Source: Planctomycetota bacterium (GTDB taxonomy: Bacteria > Planctomycetota > UBA1135 > UBA2386). From it: a DNA stretch of 41,909 nt. The DNA is taken from contig JADLHO010000205.1 in NCBI GenBank assembly GCA_020848735.1, forward strand, positions 1-41,909, written 5' to 3'. Shown piece by piece: positions 25,735-33,688 of this stretch. The position numbers were made by a program, and so were the translations under genes. The notes beneath the pieces are model-generated. The model did not search any database, had not been told where the DNA came from, and worked only from the letters and a program-made list of their open reading frames with translations. How positions within the stretch are numbered: position 1 is the first letter of the stretch; every line of letters begins with the position of its first letter.

Positions 25735-26061
25735 ATGGACGATCACGCCTTCACGAAGGCCGCCGACGCCGCGATGGCGCGGGTGTTCTCGCGCCTCCAG
25801 GACGAAGACCCCGACGAGCTCGACTGCGATCTCGCGATGGGCGTCCTCTCGATGGAGTTCGCCGACGGCAAGAAGTGCATCCTCAACCGTCAGTCCGCCG
25901 CACGTCAGATCTGGCTCGCCGAAGGTGCGACGGCCTGGCACTTCGCAGCCGACGACGCGGGGCACTGGGTCGACACCAAGGGGCGCGGCACCCTCGGCGC
26001 GGTCCTCTCCGAGGTGTTGAGCCGTCGGCTGGGCCGACGCATCGACCTCACGACGGCGTGA
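25735..26061 (+). CDS. cyaY: Frataxin-like iron donor protein CyaY
   Basis: A 108-residue protein from the ATG at 25735. It follows the CyaY pattern: an acidic first helix (MDDHAFTKAADAAMARVFSR), the DELDCDLAMGVLSMEF strand, the KKCILNRQSAARQIWLA strand-turn that is the family hallmark, and WHFAADDAGHWVDTKG. Frataxins bind iron through the acidic ridge and modulate IscS in Fe-S cluster assembly. No isc genes are next to it; a cysteine desulfurase lies 6.5 kb away. The 3' end overlaps the convergent pseudouridine synthase gene by 14 bp. Frataxin is mainly proteobacterial and eukaryotic, so it is a possible transfer. Confidence 0.82.
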   Translation: MDDHAFTKAADAAMARVFSRLQDEDPDELDCDLAMGVLSMEFADGKKCILNRQSAARQIWLAEGATAWHFAADDAGHWVDTKGRGTLGAVLSEVLSRRLGRRIDLTTA

Positions 26062-26716
26062 GCTCGGGCTCCGCCGGCGGTGCGGTCAGTTCGAGCCGCT
26101 CGCCGCTCACGGGGTGCACGAGCGTGAGTCGCCACGCATGGAGCAGGGGTCGCGGGTGGTTCCGGCGCCCGGCCTTGGCGCGCCAGCCGTACTTCCGATC
26201 CCCGACGATCGGGCAGCCGAGCTCGGCGAGGTGCGCGCGGATCTGGTTGCGTCTGCCGGTCTCGAGGCGGCATTCGAGGAGCACCCCGTCCTCCCGGCGC
26301 GCGAGCGTCCGATAGAGCGTGACGGCCCGTTCACCGGCGCCGGTCGTGACGGAACGCACCACGCCATCGCTGCCCTCCGCGAGCCGCGACTCGATGCGCC
26401 CCGCGGGCGGCGACGGGGCACGCGCCACGAGCGCGAGGTAGACGCGCTCGGCCTCGTGCGCGCGGAACTGCGGCTCGAGCGCCGCACGGGCTGCTTCGCT
26501 CCGGGCCAGGGCGATCACGCCGGTGGTGTCCTCGTCGAGGCGGTGCACGGCGTACACCCGCGCGCCGAGCTGGCGCGTCAGGCGGTCGACGAGGGTCGTG
26601 CCGCTGCGTTGCGGCGCGGGCACGACGAGACAGCGTGCGGGCTTGTCGACGACGACCAGATGTTCGTCGCACCAGAGCACCGCGATCGGCTTGGGCGTCG
26701 GTTCCGCGCCGGGCAT
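26048..26716 (-). CDS. RluA-family pseudouridine synthase
   Basis: A 222-residue synthase. The catalytic Asp61 is in the RluA-type motif AVHRLDEDTTGV, where Asp attacks the uridine. CRLETGRRNQIRAHLAELG (about 149-167) is the conserved RNA-binding block, and GDRKYGW follows. There is no N-terminal S4 domain, as in RluA or TruC-like short members. It isomerises uridine to pseudouridine in rRNA or tRNA; the exact site cannot be read. It converges on cyaY with a 14-bp overlap at the 3' ends, and is 33 nt downstream of the prepilin-like gene. Confidence 0.88.
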   Translation of the reverse strand: MPGAEPTPKPIAVLWCDEHLVVVDKPARCLVVPAPQRSGTTLVDRLTRQLGARVYAVHRLDEDTTGVIALARSEAARAALEPQFRAHEAERVYLALVARAPSPPAGRIESRLAEGSDGVVRSVTTGAGERAVTLYRTLARREDGVLLECRLETGRRNQIRAHLAELGCPIVGDRKYGWRAKAGRRNHPRPLLHAWRLTLVHPVSGERLELTAPPAEPELTPS

Positions 26717-26749
26717 GTCCCGCGGATCCTAGCTCGGACCCGCGACCGA

Positions 26750-27442
26750 TCAGCTCCCGATGGGGCGCCAGACGTTGTTGTCGTTGCCCACGACACCGGA
26801 GGCGAGACCCGGGCGGTCGATGCGCGTGGGGTCGCCGCCGGTGAACGCCGCGCCCGCGGGGATCGTGACACCGAGCCCCGAGTAGTTCGGGTCGGTGGTC
26901 TGGAGGATCTCGCCCGTCTGGTTCAGGAAGTAGCAGTGCCGACCGCTCGTGCCGACATCGACCGGCCAGGCGTAGATGCACCAGCAGGTGCTCGAGAGGT
27001 CCGGATCGAAGAAGGGCACGTTCGCGCTCTGCTCCGCGAGTCCGACCCCACCGGGACCCGGCAGCCACATCATGAAGACGTAGCCCTTGATCTGCCGCTT
27101 GCCGTTCGGATCGGGTGAGCCGAACGAGCGCGAGAGGATCGGCGGGTCGAGGAAGCTCGTCGTGCCGCGCACGGGCAGGTTGCCCGAGAGTTCGATGATC
27201 GCGCCGTACTCGCCCTGACCGTCGCGGTCGAGGTCGAGGTGCGCGCTGGCCCGGAACTGCTCCATGCCGGAGCCGATCGTGCGCAGCGTGGCGATCGTCG
27301 CCTTCTCGTTCGCGACGATGCGCGAGGCGATCAGGTTGGGGATCGCGATCGAGGCGATGATCGCGATCACGGCGATCACGATCATCAACTCGATCAACGT
27401 GAAACCGGCCGTGAGCGCGTCACGGCAACCGGGCTTCCTCAT
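26750..27442 (-). CDS. Type IV pilin/type II secretion prepilin-like protein
   Basis: A 230-residue protein with a type IV prepilin N-terminus: leader MRKPGCRDALTAG, cleavage after Gly13, then FTLIELMIVIAVIAIIASIA with Glu at +5. After the helix comes a soluble domain with no clear match (IPNLIASRIVANEKATIATL and a C-terminal region with Trp and Asn). Such proteins are pseudopilins of the type II secretion system or pilin-like surface proteins; planctomycetes carry many with this leader. No assembly ATPase or peptidase is in the window. It has tandem 16-bp repeats 60 nt before its start, at the 3' end of the regulator gene. Confidence 0.85.
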   Translation of the reverse strand: MRKPGCRDALTAGFTLIELMIVIAVIAIIASIAIPNLIASRIVANEKATIATLRTIGSGMEQFRASAHLDLDRDGQGEYGAIIELSGNLPVRGTTSFLDPPILSRSFGSPDPNGKRQIKGYVFMMWLPGPGGVGLAEQSANVPFFDPDLSSTCWCIYAWPVDVGTSGRHCYFLNQTGEILQTTDPNYSGLGVTIPAGAAFTGGDPTRIDRPGLASGVVGNDNNVWRPIGS

Positions 27443-27501
27443 CGCTTGAGTCGCTCGCTTTCCCTGGGCACACCGACCGGAGTCCCGGTGGCGCGCGCTC
27501 C

Positions 27502-27580
27502 GTGATTCCGGAACCCAGTGATTCCGGAGCTCAGTGATTCCGGAACTCAGTGCATCCGGTGCTCAGTGCATCCGGAGCTG
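27502..27580. repeat. Five tandem 16-bp repeats with a TTCCGGAA palindrome
   Basis: Units GTGATTCCGGAACCCA, GTGATTCCGGAGCTCA, GTGATTCCGGAACTCA, GTGCATCCGGTGCTCA and GTGCATCCGGAGCTG (last unit 15 nt) follow each other without gaps from 27502. On the minus strand the two right-hand units cover the end of the NtrC-like gene (codons for LRMH and its stop), so the array appears to be a duplication of the 3' end of that gene. The three left-hand units hold CCGGA or full TTCCGGAA dyads. The array ends about 60 nt before the prepilin ATG on the minus strand, a place for regulator binding or for a 5' leader. Confidence 0.9.
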
Positions 27581-28933
27581 GTAGATCTGGATCTTGCGAT
27601 ACAGCGTCGCCCGCCCGATCCCGAGCAGTTGCGCCGCGCGTCGCACGTTGCCGCGCGTCGCGCGCAGCGCGCGATTGAGGAGGCGCTTCTCCTCGTCCTG
27701 GAAGGGGATGATCTCGTCCTCGCCGGGCTCGTCGTCGTCCCGCACCTCGATGCGGTCGGTGAGCCCCTGCACGCCCGGCGGCGCCTGCACGCCCGTGCTC
27801 GTCCCGAAGAGGTGGACCCGATCGATGGGCTGACCGTCGGCGAGCGCGTGGGCGCGCTGGATCGCGTTCTTCAGCTGCGAGACGTTCCCCGGCCAGGGGT
27901 GCGCCTCGAGCATGATCATCGAAGCGGGCGTGAACCCCCGATCGGCGAGACCGGACCGCGTGCTCGACAGGCGCAGGAAGTGCGACGCGAGCAGCGGGAG
28001 GTCCTCGCGACGCTCGGCCAGCGTCGGCACCGCGATCGGGAACATGTTGAGCCGGTAGTAGAGGTCCTCGCGGAACGCTCCCTTCGCGGTGAGCTCGGCG
28101 AGGCGCGCGCTCGTGGTCGCGATGATGCGAACCGCGCGTTGGCCGTTGCCGGCTTCCTTGAGGTGGCGCACGAGCCGTGACTGACAGCGCGGCGAAAGGC
28201 GCTCGACGTCCTCGAGGAGCATCGTGCCTTCCTTCGCGCGCTCGAGTGCGATCTCGAGACCGCCCTCGTCGACGAGCTCGCAGTTGACGATCTCGATCGT
28301 CTCCTTGCTGCGACGGCCGTTCTTGTGGATCAGGCGCGCCACGAGCGTCTTGCCGACGCCGGGCTTGCCCTCGATCAGCACGGTCGCGTCATTCGCTCCC
28401 GCACGGCTGAGGCCGCTCGAGAGCCGACGGATCGCCGGGCTGCACCCGACGAGTTCGTCCTCGGTGTCCTCGTCCTGCATCTGCGCTTCGAGCGCCTGGA
28501 TGCGGCGGCGAAGGCGACGGTTCTCCGCGGCGAGATCGAGCGCGGCCGCGGCCTGGGCGGCGGTGCACGGCTTCGTCACGTAGGCGATCACCGTCTTCCC
28601 GAGGAGCGAGAGCGCGTCCGCCTCGCGATCCGCCGGGACGGCGAGCACGATGGACGTCCCTTCGAGTCCGCGCTGCGCGACGTTCTCCCGCCACTCGCTC
28701 GCGCTGTCGCGCCGAGCCGGGAGATCGACGAACATCACGTCGAAGGTCTCGCGTCCGGTCACGGCGGCATACGCCTCCGCGTTCGTCGCGACGGTGACAG
28801 TGCCGCCGCGGGGCGCCACTGCCGAACCCAACTCTCGTTCGACTCCCGGATCGCCCGCGCAGACGAGCACCCGGAAGGTGCCCTGCCGCTGCGTGACTTC
28901 GCCGGCCGTCCTCGTTTGGAGTCCTGATGTCAT
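27563..28933 (-). CDS. NtrC-like regulator without the GAFTGA loop
   Basis: A 456-residue protein. Residues about 20-130 are a receiver domain (Asp in FVDLPARRD, Lys in VTKPC). Residues about 160-390 are an AAA+ sigma-54-activator-type domain: Walker A GKPGVGKT, and Walker B MLLEDVERL. Between the NCELV box and Walker B, the segment that normally contains GAFTGA, which touches sigma-54, is missing: NCELVDEGGLEIALERAKEG goes straight to TMLLEDV. The C-terminal FIS-type HTH (GNVRRAAQLLGIGRATLYRK) is intact. It can bind DNA but probably cannot activate sigma-54 promoters; a repressor or a TyrR-like mode is likely. Its 3' end forms part of a tandem repeat and it lies upstream of the prepilin gene, so it could control it. 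Confidence 0.85.
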   Translation of the reverse strand: MTSGLQTRTAGEVTQRQGTFRVLVCAGDPGVERELGSAVAPRGGTVTVATNAEAYAAVTGRETFDVMFVDLPARRDSASEWRENVAQRGLEGTSIVLAVPADREADALSLLGKTVIAYVTKPCTAAQAAAALDLAAENRRLRRRIQALEAQMQDEDTEDELVGCSPAIRRLSSGLSRAGANDATVLIEGKPGVGKTLVARLIHKNGRRSKETIEIVNCELVDEGGLEIALERAKEGTMLLEDVERLSPRCQSRLVRHLKEAGNGQRAVRIIATTSARLAELTAKGAFREDLYYRLNMFPIAVPTLAERREDLPLLASHFLRLSSTRSGLADRGFTPASMIMLEAHPWPGNVSQLKNAIQRAHALADGQPIDRVHLFGTSTGVQAPPGVQGLTDRIEVRDDDEPGEDEIIPFQDEEKRLLNRALRATRGNVRRAAQLLGIGRATLYRKIQIYQLRMH

Positions 28934-28996
28934 CGTGCCGCCGCCTGCATCGGCAAAACGGCGGCCTCGAATGAAGACGCGGCGCGGCGAGCCGGG

Positions 28997-29521
28997 TCAG
29001 GACGCGTCCCAGCCGGGCAGCACGCTGCCTTCACAGGCGAGCAACGCGTGCTTGGCAGCGAGGCCGAAGCCGAAGCCACCGGGTCGTGCCCCGGCCGCGA
29101 CGACGCGGTGGCATGGCACGAAGATCGGGATCCGGTTCTTGCCCATCGCCGCACCGACGGCACGCGCCGCGCCGGGGTACCCGGCGCGCTCCGCCAGCAC
29201 GCCGTAGGTCACGAGCTCGCCCGGTCCGACCTCGCGCGCGAGCGTCTCCCACACGGTGCGCTCGAACCCGGTACCGCAGGAGAGGTCGAGCGGCACCCGC
29301 GAACGGCCCGCCCGACCCGCGAAGAACTCGCGCAGTTCGTCGAGGGCCAGGCGCAGCGCGGCGTGGGCCGGGCGGGGACGGCGCGCCGGAGCACCGCTCG
29401 CTCCGAACTCGACGCGGCAGACACCGCGCTCGCTGGCATCGAGCCGGAGCGTTCCGCGCGGCGCCGCGCCGAGCGGTGAATCGAACCACGCGGATTCGAT
29501 GACCGTGGGCTCTCTGTGCAT
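28997..29521 (-). CDS. ogt: Methylated-DNA-protein-cysteine methyltransferase (Ogt/MGMT)
   Basis: A 174-residue DNA repair protein from the ATG at 29519-29521 (MHREPTVIES); the frame continues upstream but without domain sequence. The active-site Cys137 is in IPIFVPCHRVVAAG, and the C-terminal GGFGFGLAAKHALLACEG matches the Ogt fold. It removes O6-alkylguanine by suicide alkyl transfer to Cys137. The upstream spacer towards the divergent lipoprotein gene contains a small palindrome. It follows the regulator gene by 63 nt in the other direction of transcription order. Confidence 0.9.
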   Translation of the reverse strand: MHREPTVIESAWFDSPLGAAPRGTLRLDASERGVCRVEFGASGAPARRPRPAHAALRLALDELREFFAGRAGRSRVPLDLSCGTGFERTVWETLAREVGPGELVTYGVLAERAGYPGAARAVGAAMGKNRIPIFVPCHRVVAAGARPGGFGFGLAAKHALLACEGSVLPGWDAS

Positions 29522-29557
29522 CGCGCGGATGCTAGCGAACGGACCCTGACTCAAGTT

Positions 29558-29568
29558 CGGACAGTCCG
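29558..29568. promoter_or_regulatory. CGGAC-A-GTCCG palindrome between divergent genes
   Basis: An 11-bp dyad CGGACAGTCCG lies in the 68-nt spacer between ogt (minus) and the lipoprotein gene (plus). The spot fits an operator or a promoter overlap. No promoter elements are certain. Confidence 0.35.
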
Positions 29569-29589
29569 TCCGCCGATGAGACGGAGACC

Positions 29590-30363
29590 ATGCACCCACG
29601 CGCCTCGTCGTCGGTCTGGCTGCTCGTCGCCTCCCTCGCGCTCGGCGCGTGTTCTGCACCGGGCGCCCGGGTCCATGCGGGCTACATGCAGACCGAGCTC
29701 AGCGGCACGCTGGGACTCTCGCCGTCGGCTCCCGGGAGCGGCGTGACGAGCACGATCGACGTCGACGACTCGCTCGGCCTGGCCGACCCGTCGGGCTCGA
29801 TCCATGCGCGCGGCGAACTCGACGCCGGACTCGTGCGCGTGAGCGCGAGCGGCTTCCGCTTCTCGGAGAGCGGCAGCGGGCGCCTGACGGGCAGCTTCGG
29901 CGACATCGTCGCGGGCACCGACGTGGCCTCGAGCCTCGACCTGTTGAACCTGAAGACCGCGCTCACCTTCGACGTGGTCGACACGGGCGTCGTCCGGATC
30001 TCCCCCGGCATCGCGATCGATCTCTTCGCCGTCGATGCGCAGGTCACGGAAGCCGTGACGTCGATCAGCGAGCGCATCGACGAGGTCCTGCCCGTGCCGA
30101 TGCTCTTCGCGCAGGGCGAAGTCGACCTCGGCGTGGTCTCCGGGACGCTCGACCTGGGCTTCCTCGACGTCGACCTCGGCGACATCGGCGGCACCTACTT
30201 CGATCTCGAGGCGATGGTCTCGGTCGAGCCGTTCGAGGCCGTCGAGTTCTACGCCGGCTACCGCTACATCTCGCTCGATGCGGATGGCACGAGCGACGGC
30301 CAGGAGATGATCGCCGACCTGCTCCTGCGCGGCTGGTTCATCGGCGGCGGCGTGCACTTCTGA
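29590..30363 (+). CDS. Outer-membrane-type lipoprotein
   Basis: A 257-residue protein starting at ATG 29590, with GGAG at 29583-29586. The signal region VWLLVASLALGAC ends in a lipobox (LGAC) with Cys21. The mature part alternates polar and hydrophobic residues in strand-like blocks (RGELDAGLVRVSASGFRF, YDLEAMVS-like blocks, YRYISLDADG) and ends in GGGVHF, with a terminal Phe as in beta-barrels. No enzyme motif is seen, so I would call it a lipid-anchored barrel or surface protein of unknown role. It is divergent from ogt. Confidence 0.7.
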   Translation: MHPRASSSVWLLVASLALGACSAPGARVHAGYMQTELSGTLGLSPSAPGSGVTSTIDVDDSLGLADPSGSIHARGELDAGLVRVSASGFRFSESGSGRLTGSFGDIVAGTDVASSLDLLNLKTALTFDVVDTGVVRISPGIAIDLFAVDAQVTEAVTSISERIDEVLPVPMLFAQGEVDLGVVSGTLDLGFLDVDLGDIGGTYFDLEAMVSVEPFEAVEFYAGYRYISLDADGTSDGQEMIADLLLRGWFIGGGVHF

Positions 30364-30381
30364 TCCACCGCTCTCCGGGCA

Positions 30382-32283
30382 TCAGCCCCGCAGGCGCGAC
30401 ATCAGCTTCTGGACCAGGTCCCGGAACATCCGGTCTTCCTTGGTCCGCCGGTCCATGCGCTTGACGGCGTAGAGCACGGTCGTGTGGTCGCGATCGCCGA
30501 AGTAGCCGCCGATCTCCTCGTAGCTGAGGTCCGTCACCTGACGGAGGAGATACATGCAGATCTGCCGCGGCTGGCTCACGGTCTGCGTGCGACCCTTGCC
30601 GGTCAGCTCGCGCGCCGCGATCGAGAACTCCGTGCTCACCAGATTGACGACGTCCGAGACGGAGATCGGCCGCGAGCGCTGCGAGACGACGCCGCGCAGC
30701 GCCTCGCCGACGAGCTCGACCGTGATCGGACGCCCGGTGATCTGCGCGACGCCGAGCACCTTCGTGATCGCGCCCTCGAGCTCACGGATGTTCGTGTCGA
30801 CGCGCTTCGCGATGACGAACGCCACGTCCTCCGGCAGATCGATCTGCTTCGAGCGCGCCTTGCGACGCACGATGGCCGCCCGCGTCTCGAGGCAGGGCAC
30901 CTCCATCTCGACGACGAGGCCCCACTTGAAGCGGGACACGAGTCGTTCCTCGACGGTCGGGATCTCGGTCGGCGCGCGATCCGAGGAGAGCACGATCTGT
31001 CGGTTCGCGTTGTAGAGCGCGTTGAACGTGTGGAAGAACTCGTCCTGCGTCTTGTCCTTCCCCGCGAGGAACTGGATGTCGTCGATCACCAGGACGTCGG
31101 CGGTGCGATGCAGGTTGCGGAAGTCGTCGAGGCGACCGGACTGGATCGCGTGGATGAAGCGATTCGTGAACTCCTCGCAGCTCAGGTAGAGCACGCGCGC
31201 GTGCTCGTCCTTGCGGCGGATCTCGTGGCAGATCGCCTGCAGGAGGTGCGTCTTGCCGAGGCCCACGTTCCCGTGGACGAAGAGCGGGTTGTAGGCCCGT
31301 CCCGGGTTGTCACCGACCGCGAGTGCTGCGGCATGCGAGAGCCGGTTGCACGGGCCGACGACGAACTGATCGAAGGTGTAGTTCGTGTTCAGCTCGCAGA
31401 CGCTCGGCGTGTCGCCCATGCGGCGCGGCAACGGCGAACCGCTCCGCTCCGCCGGGTTCACCCGCTCCCCAGAACCTCGATCAACCGGACCTCGATCAAC
31501 CGGACCTCGATCAACCGGACCTCGATCAACCGGACCCCGATCGAATCGGCTCGTTCGATCCAGCACCCCGTCCGGGTCTTGGTTCGCGCGCGCCACTTCG
31601 CCGTCACGAGGTTGGTTCATCGGGAACTCGGGATCGGGATCGCCGCGCAGTGACGGCTCGAAGTCGCCGCGGGAGGAAGCCACGAAGCCGGGCTCCCGGG
31701 ACGACGAGCCCACGGTAACGCCCTCGCTTCCGGAGGGGGATCCGCTGCCGCGAGCCGACCCGTTCGTCGACCCGTCCTGGGCGCCGCCGTCGCCGGCCTG
31801 CGCTTCGTGCTGCGCGCGCGGGCTGCCGACGAAGGCATCGTGGACCGCGCCGAAGGTACCGTCGGCGGCGAGCCGCGCGGCGACGCTGCGCGCGTCGTAG
31901 CGCGCGACGGAGCGCGCGAGGCGCTCCCGCGTCGAACTGGGGATCGCGGCCTCGGACTCGATGCTCACCGCGCAGTGCTCGTAACCGGGGATCGCCCGCA
32001 CCGCGGCGGCGAACTGCGTGAGGTAGTTCCGGCGGAGCCAGTCGCGCACGAAGCTGCTCGGAACGGTGAAGACGCAGCGACCGGGATTCGAGGCCGCGAC
32101 CCGCAGGTCACGGAACCAGGGTTCGAAGTGCTCCCGACGGACGCTGCGGCGCAGCACCTCCACGATCTGCTTCTGCAGGTCGTCCCGCTTCTGCAGGTCG
32201 TCGTTCGCGAGCCCGACGGAGTCCGGGACCGGCGCGGGGGATTGCGGGCCTCGGGCAGAAGGCGGATCGGAGGGCAACGTCAC
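30382..32283 (-). CDS. dnaA: Chromosomal replication initiator DnaA, long linker
   Basis: I set the start at GTG 32281-32283, giving 633 residues, with GGAG ten bases upstream; the frame is open higher but that part lacks DnaA sequence. Residues about 34-115 are domain I (LQKQIVEVLRRSVRREHFEP). Residues about 115-300 are an expanded domain II linker, rich in Ser, Gly, Asp and Arg, with perfect GPVDR repeats at about 248-270. Domain III has Walker A GNVGLGKT (338-345) and VIDDIQFLAGKD as Walker B. Domain IV ends with GDRDHTTVLYAVKRM, the DNA-binding signature. Normal DnaA is about 450 residues, so the extra length is all in the linker. The protein opens oriC; the repeat could change its reach to partners. 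Confidence 0.94.
   Translation of the reverse strand: MTLPSDPPSARGPQSPAPVPDSVGLANDDLQKRDDLQKQIVEVLRRSVRREHFEPWFRDLRVAASNPGRCVFTVPSSFVRDWLRRNYLTQFAAAVRAIPGYEHCAVSIESEAAIPSSTRERLARSVARYDARSVAARLAADGTFGAVHDAFVGSPRAQHEAQAGDGGAQDGSTNGSARGSGSPSGSEGVTVGSSSREPGFVASSRGDFEPSLRGDPDPEFPMNQPRDGEVARANQDPDGVLDRTSRFDRGPVDRGPVDRGPVDRGPVDRGSGERVNPAERSGSPLPRRMGDTPSVCELNTNYTFDQFVVGPCNRLSHAAALAVGDNPGRAYNPLFVHGNVGLGKTHLLQAICHEIRRKDEHARVLYLSCEEFTNRFIHAIQSGRLDDFRNLHRTADVLVIDDIQFLAGKDKTQDEFFHTFNALYNANRQIVLSSDRAPTEIPTVEERLVSRFKWGLVVEMEVPCLETRAAIVRRKARSKQIDLPEDVAFVIAKRVDTNIRELEGAITKVLGVAQITGRPITVELVGEALRGVVSQRSRPISVSDVVNLVSTEFSIAARELTGKGRTQTVSQPRQICMYLLRQVTDLSYEEIGGYFGDRDHTTVLYAVKRMDRRTKEDRMFRDLVQKLMSRLRG
31475..31534 (-). 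repeat. Four identical 15-bp tandem repeats inside dnaA
   Basis: CCTCGATCAACCGGA occurs four times without change at 31475, 31490, 31505 and 31520, with a partial fifth copy after (CCCCGATCG). On the coding strand each unit encodes GPVDR in the linker domain. Perfect identity at the DNA level shows recent expansion or gene conversion. Confidence 0.95.
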
Positions 32284-32559
32284 GCGACCAGACTCCAGCG
32301 TGGGTCGGTGCGTACGGACCTTCTCCACGAAGCCGCAGCAGCGGACTGACGGAGAGGGCCGAACGCGGAGCAGAGAGGGGAACTCGCCACGGCCAGGCAT
32401 CCGTTCGCGAGCTCCTCGGACGCGGGTCTTCTTAGCAACTCGCCACGCGCGACGGAAGAGTTCGCTTGCGTGGACTTCACGGTCGCACGGTCGGTTCGCG
32501 AGTAAGTCCTTGCTCGACAAGCGCTCTTCGCACGCGCGTTTTTTTTCGACGCGCGACGC
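32284..32559. other. Non-coding stretch upstream of dnaA
   Basis: Between the cysteine desulfurase stop and the dnaA start are 276 nt with no convincing gene. They contain a run of eight T (32540-32547) flanked by CGCGCG, and sites loosely like a DnaA box: TTCTCCACG at 32321 (7 of 9 to TTATCCACA) and GTCCACG nearby on the other strand. These could be weak DnaA-binding sites for autoregulation. No AT-rich unwinding region is clear, so I do not call an origin. Confidence 0.3.
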
Positions 32560-33684
32560 TCACCGGGCACGCGGTCGCGTCGCGTGCGCACGCAACGCGA
32601 GGACGACCCGCGCGACGCGCTGGGCCGCTTCGCGCGCGTCGTCCACCGTGGTCGACGCCGCCGTCGAGAAACGCACGCAACGCCGGGATTCGAGCTCGCC
32701 CAGCCCCATCGCGCGCAAGACCGCGGGCGGCTCCGGTGACCCGCTCGAGCACGCCGCGCCCTGCGAGGCCAGCACGCCCGCGAGGTCCAGCGCGAGAACC
32801 AACGCGCGTCCGTCGACGCCGTCGAAGCACAGCATCGTCGTGTTCGGCAGACATTCGGCCGGCGGCACGAGCGGCGCACAGTCGACGAGGGCGCGGAGCT
32901 CGGCGAGGAAGGCGTCGCGCGCCGCGGCCATCGCCGTGGCGCGCGACGCCAGCTCGCCGACCGCGAGGGCGACCGCGCGGGCGGTCGCCGCCGCCAGCGA
33001 GGGACTCGCCGTGCCCGCACGCAGTCCGCCCTCCTGTCCGCCGCCGCGGAGCAGCGGGCGCGGTCGGGCGCGCAGCACGAGCAAGGCGCTGCCGCCCCGC
33101 AGACCGCCGAGCTTGTGCGCCGAGATCGCGACGGTGTCTGCGTCGCGCAGGACCAGCTCGTGCTGGATGCGCCCGAGCGACTGGGCCGCATCCACGTGGA
33201 GGGGGACCCCCAGTTCGCGCGCGAGCGCCGCCGCCGCCGCGACCGGCTGGACCGAACCCAGTTCGCCCTGGGCCTGGGCGAGCGCGAGCATGCCGACACG
33301 CCCTTCGACGGGGCGGACGACCGCCCGGCCGCAGCGGTCGAGCCCCCACTCGCGCAGCCCGCGCTCGCTCGCCGCCGCGAGCACCGACTTGTGCTCGACT
33401 GCCGAGGCCAGCAGCGGCAGGCGCGGGTCGCCGAGGCCGCGGACCGCGAGGTGGTTCGCCTCGGTGCCGCTCGCCAGGAAGACGACCGCGTCGGTCGGGA
33501 TCCGGAGCGCGTCGGCGAGCTCGGCGCGCGCCTCTTCGAGGGCCGCCCGAGCGCGGCGTCCGAGCGCGTGCACGCTCCCGGGGTTGCCCGGCGCCTCGCG
33601 CTCGACCTCGAGGAAGCGCGCCAGGACGCGGGGGTCGACCGGGGTCGTCGCGTCGTGGTCGAGGTCGAGGACGCGCGGCGTCAC
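32560..33684 (-). CDS. Cysteine desulfurase (NifS/IscS-like)
   Basis: A 374-residue class V aminotransferase-fold PLP enzyme from the GTG at 33682-33684. LDLDHDATTPVDPRVL is the family opening, ASGTEANHLAV the PLP-binding loop, HVDAAQSLG the Asp pocket, Lys191 in SAHKLGG the Schiff base and Cys312 in QGAACSSGSPEPPAVLRAM the sulfur-accepting cysteine. It removes sulfur from cysteine for Fe-S clusters or thiolation. It starts 4 nt after the bshA stop, so it is in the same operon as bacillithiol glycosyltransferase and upstream of dnaA. The coupling of cysteine sulfur handling with bacillithiol is notable. Partner scaffold genes are not in the window. Confidence 0.88.
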   Translation of the reverse strand: MTPRVLDLDHDATTPVDPRVLARFLEVEREAPGNPGSVHALGRRARAALEEARAELADALRIPTDAVVFLASGTEANHLAVRGLGDPRLPLLASAVEHKSVLAAASERGLREWGLDRCGRAVVRPVEGRVGMLALAQAQGELGSVQPVAAAAALARELGVPLHVDAAQSLGRIQHELVLRDADTVAISAHKLGGLRGGSALLVLRARPRPLLRGGGQEGGLRAGTASPSLAAATARAVALAVGELASRATAMAAARDAFLAELRALVDCAPLVPPAECLPNTTMLCFDGVDGRALVLALDLAGVLASQGAACSSGSPEPPAVLRAMGLGELESRRCVRFSTAASTTVDDAREAAQRVARVVLALRAHATRPRAR

Positions 33685-33688
33685 GGCC

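Noticed and set aside
27502..27580. CRISPR or iteron origin from the 16-bp units
   Set aside because: There are no unique spacers, and the units derive from the end of a coding gene; no replication genes for a plasmid are near.
31475..31534. CRISPR-like array from the repeated 15-mers
   Set aside because: There are no spacers, the units are directly adjacent and in frame inside dnaA.
32284..32559. oriC
   Set aside because: Only two weak DnaA-box-like sites and no AT-rich unwinding element; the evidence is too thin.
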